From contig JASXTE010000017.1 of NCBI GenBank assembly GCA_030280995.1, forward strand, positions 23,512,498 to 23,576,497: a stretch of DNA of 64,000 bases, written 5' to 3'. The translations under genes were made by a program, and so were the position numbers. The notes under the pieces are model-generated. The model did no database searches. It worked only from the letters and a program-made list of their open reading frames with translations, and was not told where the DNA came from. This document shows positions 1-11,767 of this stretch, in pieces (the first letter of the stretch is position 1; each line of letters opens with the position of its first letter). The DNA comes from Hemileia vastatrix (taxonomy: Eukaryota > Basidiomycota > Pucciniomycetes > Pucciniales > Zaghouaniaceae).

Positions 1-2
1 AA

Positions 3-982
3 GAAGGATTCACTGAGCGATATGGGCCCTCCAGAAGCACTGACTTCCCTTGGGACTCATCTGAGTTTCTAAGAGAGCTGATGATTTTAAGAAAATTCTG
101 CAACCATCCAATCTACGAAAATCTGGATGAAACTCCAACTTTTGATTTCACCTGGCAGAATTCCGCAAAGATTTGTCATCTTATAGGCCACTTAAAAAAC
201 TTTTTGTCTGGTGAAAGGGGTATAAATTTTCCAAAAGCTGTTATATTCTCCAACTTTGCAGACTTTTTGCAGATGTAAGTGATTCTATAATGAATTGTTT
301 TACTAAATTGTGTTGGCTTATTAAAAACAATTTTCTAATATTTCAAAATAGAATAAAAATGGCTTTAGATGACCACAATATTAGGTATACCCAGCTTACG
401 GGTGAACTCAGCAGGACAAAGCGAGACAAAAATATGCATGAATTCCATTTTAATAAAAATTGCCAAGTTTTGGTTGGAACGATTCAGGCTGCAGGAGTGG
501 GTATAGATCTCAGGTGTGCTCAAAATGTATATATAATGGTGAGCTCAATGTCTTTTATTTCATATTAAGAACAAAAATATTAAATTTTTTATATGTTCAA
601 TGTTGAAATAGGAGCCAAATTGGAATCCAGCAGTTGAGCAACAGGCTGTTGATCGGCTGTATAGAATGGGGCAGCAAAATGAAGTAAATGTTTTGAATTA
701 TTTTGTACAAGGAAGTATAGAATTCAGCATGTATAAGATTCAAAGGAAAAAAATGGAGCTAACAATGTAAGCCAAATTTCATTTCTATAAATTTTAATGA
801 TAATAGTAATCATTAAAATTATGTTTTTGTTTTCAAGGCTAAGTGTCCCAAACAGTGGAAATGAGGAGTATGAGTGTGCAAACCTATTATTAAGGGAGTT
901 TGTCAATCACTCACATAAGAGGAAGAAAGAATTTCAAGGAGAGCAGGTAAATTTATGGGTTTTTGAGGATTTAAAAGTCTGA
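3..982 (+). CDS. SNF2-family helicase, C-terminal part (5' end outside window)
   Basis: The predicted exons are 3-274, 352-538, 612-766 and 838-982, joined by GT-AG introns of 77, 73 and 71 bp. All phases agree and give 252 residues. The product is the second RecA-like lobe of a Swi2/Snf2 ATPase, which would act in the nucleus on chromatin. Visible marks are LRKFCNHP near the start, then VLVGTIQAAGVGIDL (motif V) and QQAVDRLYRMGQ (motif VI with its arginine fingers). The frame is open to the left edge, so the N-terminal lobe probably lies outside the window. The last exon reads through a good donor (GAGCAG|GTAAAT near 945) into a stop, so the true C-terminus may differ. Its end overlaps the convergent gene at 903-2023. 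Whether this is a host gene or transposon cargo cannot be told here. Confidence 0.8.
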
Positions 983-2023
983 GTTGTTGAGGATTTAGAG
1001 ATGCAAGATATAAGGGAGAATAACAGTCATTCGGCAAACCCGGGGGGACATGAGCAGGATTAAGGTTAGGGGATAATGTTGAAATCAAACTGATTCTTTT
1101 GTACAAGGCCAAGTCCTTTAGCACACTTCCAGAGTAGATTGAATTATCTCGAATATCATAGTGTTGTTGGTCAAGATATTGTGAAACTTTAGAAAAATCT
1201 TCAGACCCCCCTTGCATTAAGATACGTCTTAACGATCCATCATTATCAATTTCGGTGTCTGAACAACACTTGATGTTTGTGAAAAGATTGTGATAAGTTT
1301 CACAATGTGGAAGTTGTTTAAGAAGTTTAGTTCGGTTAACTGAATTCTAAGAATCTTTGTTATTTGAAATAAAGGTCATAAATAAAAACGGTTGAAAAAA
1401 AAGGGATTTTCATACTTTTTTTTTATTCTATATTTATGCTTTCTCACTTTGATTATTTCTTGAGAGCTATGAGAGTCTTTCTCAAGTCTTAATCTATCAG
1501 CATGACCTAAAAACCAATGGTGAAGAACTCCTATTTGATTTGAGAAGCTAATTTGAGTTGAGTCAATTGGATATGCAATCAAATTATTGGTTTTTAAGGC
1601 ATTGTCCCAGTGTTTAATGAGAATATTTGCCAAGACCTGGTTCCATTTGTCAAACCAATCTAGGTTCCAAGCAAAAGTTGATCCTGGGAAACCACACATG
1701 CGAAGGTGCTCAATAAAAGATTCACGGAAAATTGGTGGAAACTTTTCCGAAACCGCTGAATTTGATTCTGGATGAGATAGTTCAAAGGCAATGTTGCAAG
1801 AATTCATGTCAAATGATGAAAATCTGTCTAATTGCTCTTCAGTAGGGTTTTGTTTCCATCCATTTGATTCTGGTGACATATCCAAAAGTGAACGACAAAA
1901 ATTGTGTATAGATCTACAAAAGTGAGAATTGAATGGAGGCAAAGTCTCATTAAAAATTCTATTAAGTGTTCTTGTGTTTGTGGGCAGGTTTCCATGAGGA
2001 AAGTAAGAGCTACTAGGGTTCAT
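903..2023 (-). CDS. uncharacterised spliced protein, about 339 aa
   Basis: The gene model joins 2023-1448 and 1346-903 across a 101-bp intron (donor AAA|GTGAGA, acceptor TTCTTAG). Both exons are in phase 0 and the intron removes the stop that ends the first open frame. I do not recognise the family. The protein has no clear membrane segment or signal peptide. A Trp-rich middle part (NLDWFDKWNQVLANI, LHHWFLGH) precedes an acidic stretch (CCSDTEIDND). It converges with the SNF2 fragment and shares about 80 bp with its last exon, so one of the two 3' ends is probably wrong or decayed. It may be a lineage-specific hypothetical gene or transposon cargo. Confidence 0.45.
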
Positions 2024-3098
2024 AAATAATTAGATTAAGAAAGTGTTCAATTAAATTAAACAAAGAGGAAGGATAAATTGTTGAGCTCCAAAACTTTATG
2101 ATCAAAGTTGATTTAAGGAGAAATATCACAAAAATTAAGAATAAGAAATATTTCAACTTTATGGAATTATAATATGCATAAATTATATTTTTATATGCAA
2201 CTTGAACTCAAAAGGAATGGTATAAAATAAAGAGAATGATTATGTGATAAAAGCAGACTCATTTAAGAAACAGATTTTTTTTTCTTTTCAAAAAATTCTT
2301 CCACAAAAATAATTTGTTAAATGTGAGGCTATGTTCATTTTTTGATTACCAAAAAATTATTTTTGGTCCAATATGATAGTAATACATATTCTATTGAGTA
2401 ATTTTTTTCAACCTGAATAAATAGACTAGAGTGTCACTTCATCACATTTATGTATGAAAAGTTATACAAGGTTTCAGCTTTTATGTAATTCTTTAAGGTT
2501 TACACTTTTGTAGCATCTATTATTTGAGTATTTTTGATTTTTTCTTTATAGAAAATTCTACCTAGTACAGACCAATTTTCAAATTGAAAGAAATATGTTT
2601 GTGATTGTTTTTTACAAAATATTAAACTTATTTTTGGGTTTAACTTTGATTTTTGGGGTAATTTTTTAAATAATTATGTTAAAAATATGGATTACTTTTC
2701 TTATAGTCCATAACTAAGAATTTTTATCAGAATCAAATAATTATAGGGTAGTTAGATATAACTCAGAAGGCATTTGATAGAAAAATAATTAAGATGCTTG
2801 TGCGTACAACAGAATTTTTTCTATGATAGAAAATATTCTGATAAACATGCATGCATTGTTGTACAAGTGCAGAGAGTATACAGAATACAAATAAAGTAGA
2901 CTGCATAACTTTAAATTAATATATAATTTATCCGATTAAAAATTAAACATTTAAACTTAAATAATTTCAACACATATTCCATCATATTCTTTTGATAAAA
3001 AAATGTAGCTTATATTAGCTAGTGCCTTTCAAAAAAAGAAATACCTTCAATCGGTAACTTCGAATAGCTAACTTATTCCTACAATTATCACAATTACA
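2024..3098. other. intergenic AT-rich stretch, no gene seen
   Basis: Both strands lack long open frames. The sequence is rich in A/T runs and no repeat or RNA gene was recognised. It separates the convergent pair on the left from the transposase pseudogene on the right, and could hold that element's left end. I found no convincing terminal inverted repeat by eye. Confidence 0.4.
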
Positions 3099-6000
3099 AT
3101 GCCTCCATTTTTTCATGTATGTCAATGTCAAGATCTTGGATGTGTCAATAGAAATTATCAAACTTCTTCTGGGTCCTTTGAAGTTGGTATGGCTTTCAAA
3201 AGCTCTAATTCTTATGCAAAACATCAAGAGGAAAGAAATAGGAAGGCCCAGATGGTTATTTCTTCCAACAATCCACTTAACATTGGAAGTTCCCGCTCCA
3301 CAGAAACAGTAAGCTGTATATCTATAGTTCAATGTGAGAATTAAAGTCTTTATGATGTTTCAATGATTTATTACATAGGGGCAGTTGCTATTGGGGGCAG
3401 AAGTATCTTCAACAGTCTCTAGAAACTCAAATCTTGGAAAACGGTATAGCCAAATAATTATGTGGTAGGCAGCAAAGCTTTCTCTGATTCATCATTTGAG
3501 CAAAGAAGGTTGTACTCAATTTTTGGATGAAGAAATTAAGAAGCTCAAACTTCTAGGTGATAGTGGAATACTGGATTCTGATAGCATTGTCCGCCTGGTC
3601 CCACGCTCGATAGATACAGTTTTTAGTTGATTAAAGCTCAATCAATCATTTTTCACTAAAACATGCTGTCCTAAATGCTTTGCTCTTTATGAGTATAACT
3701 CTGAATCTCAACCATCTATACTATGTTGCAATCAACTGTTTCTTTCATCATCAAAGCGCTATTTAAAAATGTTTGGAGCAGGACAAATTGCAGTTAAATG
3801 TGATGAAAGGCTGTATTTGATGGAGGAACATCAAGAACATGTAAAATACTTATCTCTTAAAACATTTCATCACAATTCTTTTATCGACTGGCTTAAGGAA
3901 AAGATCAAACTGTTCAAATTTGAGCTTCTGATTGAGAAGAAAACCCCTGTGGCAGAACGTGTAGAGTATGATTTGATGAAGGATGTTTTTGATGGTTAAA
4001 TTTGGAAAAACTTTCCCATAACCACTCCAGCTCTGGATAGCAATGATGATGAATATACGATAACTTCAGGAAACTTAATGTTTACTTTATATGTCAACTG
4101 GTTTAGGCCTGGTGGCAATAGGATTGGAGGTCATCAGAAGTCTGTAGGCAATATTATGATGGTGTGTATGAACCTACCTCAAGAAGATAGATACAAAATG
4201 GAAAATCTTTTTTTGTATGCTATTATACCCGGACCAACAGAACCCACAAGTGAACAGCTTAATCACCTTCTAAAACCACTGGTTAATGATCTACAAACTC
4301 TATGGGATGGTATATTGATTGAAAAGACACATCTTTATCCACGAGGCCGGAAATTAAGAGTTGCATTGTTCTCTTTGATAGGTGACATTCCTGCAATACG
4401 AAAATTGGCTGGCTTTTCGAGTCACTCTGCAAAAATGTTCTGCTCTTTCTGTAATATCTCTAAAGATGAAATTAGTGAAAAGAATGTGGGAAATTTTTCA
4501 TTTCGGAATCATGAGGATCATATGTGCTGGGCAACAAAGTGGAAAAATTCTAAGTCACATTGGGAGCGTGTATCAATTGTTCAAAATCATGGGGTACGAT
4601 GGAGTGAGCTGAATAACCTTGAATATTGGCGTCCAACTGAATATTGCTCAATTGATGTTATGCATTCACATATGCTTGGCAACCTAAAAGATCACAGTCT
4701 AAGCTATTTTCAAATCCAAAATGCAGCAAAAGATCTAGAAAGAAAGCTGGAAAAGGATAAAAATTGGCATGTAAGAGAAGAAGATGATGATTTCTTTTCT
4801 GATACTTCACTGCACAAACATTCAAAAAAACGTAGAAGTAGCTTAAGCACCACAAATAATGATGATGATGATACAGGACACACGAGACAGCACAAGCGGC
4901 AAAGACGTACGAGTTCAAGACAGTCATCAAGTCATCATGGACTAGATAATGAAGGATTGGGAACAAATCGATCAAGAAGCCAGAGTAGGTCATCCAGCTC
5001 CAAATTTATTCCTCCATATAGCGATGTGGCCTCAATACAGTCTCACAGCAGTGACAGTAGGAATTCATTGTATAACTTAAGGCAAAGAAGCATTAGCATA
5101 TCACAGAGTGAAGGATCTCACTCAACAAATGAGACAGCTAGAGATGAAGAAAATAAAAGGAAAGGTAAGGAGAAAGAAAATGAAGGTAGTAGTAATCCAC
5201 AAATCACAGCAGCAGAGCTACAGGTTGTATGGAAGATGATTGATCAAGTAAGAAGACCTTCCTGGCTAACACGAGTTCCAAAATCAGTAGGATCTAAAAA
5301 GGCAGGATCCCTCAAGGCAGAAGAATGGCACATGCTGTATACTCTCTACTTCCCTTTGTCACTTATACCCCTTTGGTTTGGAAAATTTAAAGAATATGAA
5401 TCTTCAGCTTCCTCAGCTGATAAACCAAGAGAATATTATCTTCTCAAGTCACTTGTAACATTATGCTCGATCACCAATTTTTTGACATTAAAAAATATAC
5501 AGACTAATGAGCTTAAAGATCTAGATCAATTTCTGTTAGAGTATCGTGAGTGCCTTGAAGAGGGTTGGAAGAATATTAATGCAAAGCCAAATCTGCATAT
5601 CACTCAACATTATCCTTAAATGATAAAGCGTCTTGGTCCACCATCAGGTACAGCTACTTGGTCTGGAGAGCGGGTGAATCATATATTATTTGAAACTCCA
5701 AACAATCACCATCCACGTATGTAATGTTTTTAAGCAATGATTTAAAAACTCAGCTGTGCTAATTTATTAATATTTACCACAGGAGAGCTACCGCTAAAAA
5801 TGCTCAAACATTGGTATCGGAAGTCTAGGGTATTAGATCATGGTGAAGCTGAAGATAATGATCAATGTGAGACTAAAAAAATCCATATTGATCTCGATAA
5901 ACAAAACAAATAAATCCATCTAAGTATGGCATTATTTACTAAATGGGTAAGGGCACGAATGGGAAAAGAAACTTCAAGACGGGCTTTGACACCATCAGAG

Positions 6001-6477
6001 AAAAGTGGGGATCGGGTAGTTGAAAATGTAGCAAGCATATTGATACATGGAAAGAGGTTTACTAGTTACCATTGACACATTGCTAATTCAACAATTGAAT
6101 TCTACTATGGAAAAGATAGCCAGTTTGGGCAAATTGATGATCTTTTCAGATCAAAGGAAGAGATTGATCAAATATATTTAATAGTAAGTCCTTTCAAAGA
6201 GCTCCTTCCAGAAGAAACATCAAAGGATCCCTATGAGCTTTTCCCACAAGTGCATTGTTGGTTAGTAAGAGTAGCCAAAGCAACTCAAATTGTGATTAAG
6301 AAAGATGCAATAATTGGACATGCAGCTACTGTCGAGCACAAAAAAGGAATGTTTGGAATCAAAGACGAGGTTGTCACTGCCATTGGACTGCAGACAGTAG
6401 TGAGTGAAAAAATTAATCAAATTTATTTTCTGTTGACTAACATCTTTGTGTTAATTTGGGATTGGGGAAATTTGTAG
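3099..6477 (+). pseudogene. Plavaka/Tnp2-like (CACTA-related) DNA transposase, decayed
   Basis: A transposase of the CACTA-related group common in basidiomycetes, which would cut and paste its own element in the nucleus. From the start at 3099 come HVCQCQDLGC, a zinc-ligand-like CCPKC near 3665, and then the core (about 4021-4730) with YVNWFRPGGNRIGG, MNLPQEDRYKMEN, IIPGPTEPTSEQLNHLLKPL, a CSFC pair and the DVMH motif. The downstream part has ITQHYP followed by KRLGPPSGTATWSGERVN, also typical of the group. Introns are likely at 3309-3378 and 5717-5782. An insert rich in Ser, Arg and Asp at about 4780-5180 looks nuclear or disordered. In-frame stops lie near 3462, 3628-3630, 3997-3999, 5617-5619, 5911 and 6073-6075, so it is dead. 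Family placement rests on recalled motif resemblance, not a search. Confidence 0.75.
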
Positions 6478-6903
6478 GATTGGTGATATTTGTAAATGGT
6501 GAAAGAAATAATTCAATGCTCGATTAAAAAATGCAATGCATCCAACTTACCTTATCATAAATCAGTGAACAATTACTTTGGTTGCTTTTATTGCGAGAGA
6601 ACCCATGCTTTCAATGAGTCATTTTTATCTTAAATGTAAGAATGAAAGAAATAAAATCATGATAATGAGAAATATGATAAAATTTTTACTTAATGAATGA
6701 TCTTCTTTCTCATTCATCTACTATAAGTAGTTTGACCTTCCAACTTTAGCTGATAGCTATGTATTATTCACTTTAATTTTTGACAAGAGAACATACACGT
6801 TTACAAGACTATATACATAGTATCTTTTTTTACTTTAGCTTTGATAGGTATAAATTTTAACAACTGTTTATTTTTATTTTATTTTATTTTATTACAGTTC
6901 ATT

Positions 6904-8581
6904 ATGGATGATAATTTTGAACGGATGTCTGTTGACCCAACCAATTCTGATTGTTTTCCGCCTCAACATACTAATACTGGAAATACTCCTCCACCACCCT
7001 CTGCTGATCCACCTCCAGATGCATCTCAATCTGTACCACCTAATCCTAACCCACCACCTAATCCCAATCCAGGCCAAGAGTCTCATTCAGAACCGAGAAA
7101 TTTTAATCCCAATCATCCTTCTGCTTCTGAAAGTGCTAATCAGCAAGCTGATCAGCTAGGAAGAGATTGGGCTAGTGAAGTATTGAGGGAATTTTTTGGA
7201 GACCAATCATCATCCGCTCAGCCTAACCAAGGAGCAAGCACAAGTGGAGCAGGTAAGTCAAATTTGTAGTGTATTCTTTTATTGAAAAATAACCAATTTA
7301 ATTAACTTATTTGAATTGTTAGTGAATCCCTCAATCATTATGGGTATCAGTGATTACCACAGACTCAAATCAGCAGAGTCTCATGAGCGAGAACGGGGGT
7401 TAAGGGCTGTAAGAGGCTTAGTTAGAAGGAATGATGTTCCCAGGAGCTCGGAAAGTCTAAATAGAAATATTTACCACTTTCTGAAGTATTGTCTTGGGGG
7501 ACCAACACAAATATCAAAATATCCTGCGAGCCCAACACCTTTGGAGATTGAAAATTGGAAAGATTGGAGCCAATTCAAACTAAAAACCATTCAAACAGTC
7601 CTAACCCAAGTCCAATCTTCTAACCATGCCAATTCTGCAGCTGATCGACAATTTCTGATAACCGATTCTATAGCCTTCTTGCAATCCAAAATTCGACTAC
7701 CCAAATTTTTTCCAGCACCTGAGCCTTGAGGAATAAAAGGAGGAGCACCGATCCCACTTTCTGTCAAAAGAAACTTAGAGTGTGAATTGCAAGAAAAAGG
7801 TTTTCGGAAATTCGTGTTTGATTGGACTTGCCGTGATTTTTCAGAATCAACTTGGAATCAAGTCATGGGAAGCATAGTATGCGACCACTGTACCAGATGG
7901 CTCACCACCTTGAATACAATCGATCAGTCAAAGCTTCAGTTCACTCAATGTGTTATTGAGAAATGGGTAGTTAATAAGGGGAAGGAGATGATAAGGTTGT
8001 TTGGGCAAGAAGAGGAAAGGGTAGCAAGAGAAAAGATTGAAAAGAGGGCAAGGGCACAAGTAAAACGTTATCGGACCAAGGTAAGTTTTTTATTTTACTT
8101 TGCTTTTTGTTATTATGAAGCTGATTTAGTTGGAATTCAGATTTCTAGTGCACGCTACAAGTTAGCAAGAGATCTCTGCAGTGATGTGCCAGGTTTTGTT
8201 GTGCTTTTTCATGATACTAGGTGCATCTCTGATATCGAGGAAGGCCCAGCACCAGCCCCAACTGCACCTATCCGAGATATTCCTGGATGGCGAAATCCTG
8301 AACTCAATGATTTGTTTAAAAAAATGGATAAGATGACAAAGGAATTAGCCCATACACCAGCTCAAAAAAAATCAGCATTAAAAACATATTCACGGTCATC
8401 AGAAAGGACAGTTGCACAAAATGGTATATTCAATGTTCCCAAATACCTCCCCAAGAATTGCTATTCAGCAACAATTTTGCAAGGATTATCTGTGAATGAA
8501 CGTGAGTCACTTGGGGTTGGAGCTGATATTGATCTGGTAAAGATTCGGGAATCAATTAATAGAGCATCAACATCATCATAA
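6904..8581 (+). pseudogene. unknown ORF beside the transposase, one in-frame stop
   Basis: The predicted exons are 6904-7252, 7323-8080 and 8141-8581 (introns of 70 and 60 bp with GTAAGT donors), giving 515 codons. The only break is a TGA at 7727-7729 in the context CCT-TGA-GGA. The first exon encodes a Pro/Asn/Ser-rich disordered segment (runs of PNPPP). The second holds a helical basic segment (YHRLKSAESHERERG) and FDWTCRDFSESTWNQV. The third ends with NGIFNVPKYLPKNCY. I do not recognise the domain. It follows the transposase by about 430 bp on the same strand, so it may be the second gene of the same DNA transposon. That link is inference. Confidence 0.5.
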
Positions 8582-8796
8582 CTTAGGTATAACGGTGATC
8601 TTCTGTGTAATATAGCTATCTTATATTGAATTTTATGTATTCTGTTTTTTTTCAAAGCAGCTTGGTAAATGTTATAAAGTGATATTGAGAGAGAGTAACA
8701 TTTTATTTAAGAAAAACAAATAATGTATGAGATATAAAAATATATTTTCAACAAATTGATGGTCCATACCTCTTTATGTCACATTTATGTATCCAT
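8582..8796. other. 3' flank of the unknown ORF, no gene seen
   Basis: A short AT-rich spacer between the stop at 8579-8581 and the first palindrome of the array. No further structure was seen. Confidence 0.4.
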
Positions 8797-10325
8797 ATTA
8801 ATTTCAATCGAATTTAATGCTGACCAATACATAGTGAATACACGCTATGCCACTTATACTTGCCAGGCATTGCTACCATTAAATATGCCAGTATCAAAAA
8901 TTAATTTCGATCGAAATTAATGAGCATGATAATCATGAATTTCTGGAGTCAACTGCTTATTTTTATGCATGGTGCCTTGCCAACATTAATTTCGATCGAA
9001 ATTACTTTTGATACTGGCATATTGCATGGTGTCTATTCCTGGAAAGTGTAAGTGGCATAGTGTGTATTCATTACGTATTGGTCAACATTAATTTCAATAG
9101 AATTTAATATTGACATTTTCATATTGAACCCAAACCAGCAAACGACCCAAAAAATTCTTCATAAAACTGCTCATTAATTTCAATCGAAATTAGTGAGCAC
9201 CATATACATATTGAATGGTAGTTATATCTGGTGTGTGTAAGTTGTAAAGCTTGTGTTCAATGTTTATTGGTCAACATTAATTTTGATTGAAATTAATATT
9301 AATGTGTAAATGATATTTACATGCTCAATATGCATTGTAATGTTTTTAATTAAGAATAGAGTGCCCTACTTTTCATCTTACATAAAAATGCTTGGTGGCA
9401 TGTCAAATTCAATTTTTATTAAAATTAATGTTGACATGTTACCATGCATAACAGTAAGCAACTGACTGAATAAATTGATGATAATCATGAACCTTAATTT
9501 CGATCGAAATTAATGTTGCCAAGTGCAAATTGAAAAAAAGCTATGCCACTTACACTAGCCAGGCATATTTACTATTTATTATGTATTGGTCAACATTAAT
9601 TTTTATAGAAATTAATATGGATATGTAAATTTTATATTTACCCTCAACATGTATAGTAAATTTCAATACTTAAAAATACTTGCCGTCCTTTACATGTCAT
9701 GCAAAAAAGCATTATATCATTTCAACATTAATTTTGATCAAAATTGATGTTGGCATGCCATTATGCATTGAAACAACTAACTGACTGAAAAAGTTCATGA
9801 TCAAAATGCTCATTAATTTTGATCAAAATTAATGTTGACCAATACATATTGAATATAAGTAATCTCTGCTTACTCAGACCAGATATAACTACCATTCAAT
9901 ATGTATATGGTCAGCCTTAATTTCGATCAAAATTAATGGGAAGTTTTATGAAGAATCTTCTGGGTTGTTTTCTGGCTTGGGTTCAATATGCAAATGTCAA
10001 CATTAAATTCGATCGAAATTAATGTTGACCAATACATAATGAATACACACTATGCCACTTACACTTTCCAGGCATATATACATGCAATATGCCAGTATCA
10101 AAAGTAATTTCGATCGAAATTAATGTTGGCAAGGCACCATGCATAAAAATAAGCAGTTGACTCCAGAAATTCATGATTATCATGCTCATTAATTTCGATC
10201 GAAATTAATTTTTGATACTGGCATATTTAATGGTAGCTATGCCTGGCAAGTGTAAGTGGCATAGCATGTATTTATTATGTATTAGTCAACATTAATTTCG
10301 ATCGAAATTAATATGGACATGGACT
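8783..10325. repeat. long inverted repeat (arms about 8783-9300 and 9810-10325)
   Basis: The left arm matches the reverse complement of the right arm almost without indels. Position pairs 8826/10282 and 9270/9837 both sum to about 19,109, which puts the centre near 9554. Matching landmarks are ATACTGGCATAT on one side and ATATGCCAGTAT on the other, and AATTCTTCATAAAAC against its complement GTTTTATGAAGAA(T). The middle (9264-9510 and 9590-9835) is a direct repeat. Confidence 0.8.
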
Positions 10326-10734
10326 ATGCATAAAATTCCTATAAGTATAGGTAAGCTAAGCAGTTAGATAAACTGGTTTGATCAAGTAAACCATATAAAA
10401 ATTGATGTTTTAATGCCTTGGTTAATTTTGATCAAAATTAATTTTAAGCCATGCATGTTGAATTTTATCTATGTCTGTGTAGTCCATGTGAAATGGCTTG
10501 TATTCAATATGCAGGGGTCTATATTAATTTCGATCGAAATTATGAGGTTCATTGCCTCATAAATTTGATGGTTTCTGTCAGTGTTTCATGCATGGTGCCA
10601 TATGATACTTGTTGATTCCTATCAAAATTAATTTCAACACCAATATATTGAATACAAACCATGGCACTTACAGTACTTGGTCATAGCTAAAATTCAATAT
10701 GCTAGTCTCAAAATTAATTTCGATAGAAATTAAT
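8797..10734. repeat. array of about 20 TCGATCGA-centred palindromes
   Basis: The unit core is the perfect palindrome TTAATTTCGATCGAAATTAA, often extended by GTCAAC on one side and GTTGAC on the other. Centres lie near 8808, 8911, 8996, 9099, 9184, 9287, 9416, 9504, 9606, 9739, 9823, 9926, 10013, 10113, 10199, 10302, 10434, 10533, 10625 and 10722. Spacing alternates between about 85 and 103 bp over most of the array, so the higher-order unit is about 188 bp. Two linker types alternate, one with TATGCCACTTA and GCCAGGCAT, the other with ATGATAATCAT. Degenerate cores differ mostly at the CG steps. There is no coding frame. Confidence 0.9.
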
Positions 10735-11767
10735 CAGGATCCATGAAGTTTATCAATAGTGTATCAGTTAAGTTTCAAGTCATATGTTTCATCATTTTCT
10801 TGCACCCATTTCTAGGTTATCTCAACAATTTTTTTCAAGTTTTATTATATTAATCAAAACTGTGGTAAGTTGTGAAAAATTAGCTAATCCAAATCTCAAA
10901 TTGAATATTAATATTTTAATAATTTTGAATGTTGCTTAAGTTATTTCATTGGGTGATTCATAATAATATTTTATCAACTTAGTAGTCCTATAACTTTTGA
11001 AAAGTAACAATATTGGTATAGTTAGGAACAACAATGCAATATCTTGTGCAGACTAAGATATATTGCAAAATAAAACTATTCAATTTTTTTTTCCCTTAGT
11101 TGTATCCAAGTTTATCAAAGGTTTGGTCACGGTGCCCACACCCTAGCCTGACACTCCTCCTGTCACTTAAAAAACAAATTCTTATCTTAAATTCTAATGT
11201 TACCAATTTTATATTTATAATTCATTTCTTGTTTGATGAGGCATATCAGTATATATGTGAATCTCTCATTGTCATCTGAAAGTAAATTTAACAAATATTC
11301 ATAAAAGATTATCCTTTTTTTTCATATAATATACTAATTAAGTGTATCTCCATTGTTTAGGAGTAAATTCTAATTTAAAAAATTTTGTATTTACCCGTGG
11401 CAATTTGCATATGGGATATACATTTGTTATTATTTGTTTTTCACACTAAAAGTCCCCAAAGAATTACTAGTATTTTCTGTTAGCTACATCGAATTTCGCT
11501 TCAATATAAACAGATTGTGATTTAGCATGTTACTCAGTTTACCCCACTATGAATAATACATGTTAAAAAAAGCTCAAATAATATAAAATCCCCCTCTTTA
11601 TGTTTTCTGTTTCTTTCATCCTCACTTTAATTTTAATCTTATTCAATTTTTTATCCTATTAAATTATCAACTTCAATTTTCTAGAATAGAGTTTCTTATA
11701 ATTATTCATCATATTAAATCATAATTTTTTGATATCGAATACTTTTTTTTAATATTCATTAATCAAT
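10735..11767. other. non-coding spacer, no gene seen
   Basis: AT-rich sequence between the palindrome array and the next pseudogene. No long open frame, repeat or RNA gene was recognised. The last 150 bp presumably hold the promoter of the downstream gene, but no specific element could be named. Confidence 0.35.

Noticed and set aside
4658..4993. Minus-strand ORF of 111 codons
   Set aside because: It is antisense to the Ser/Asp-rich insert of the transposase. Its composition is a mirror of that repeat-like sequence.
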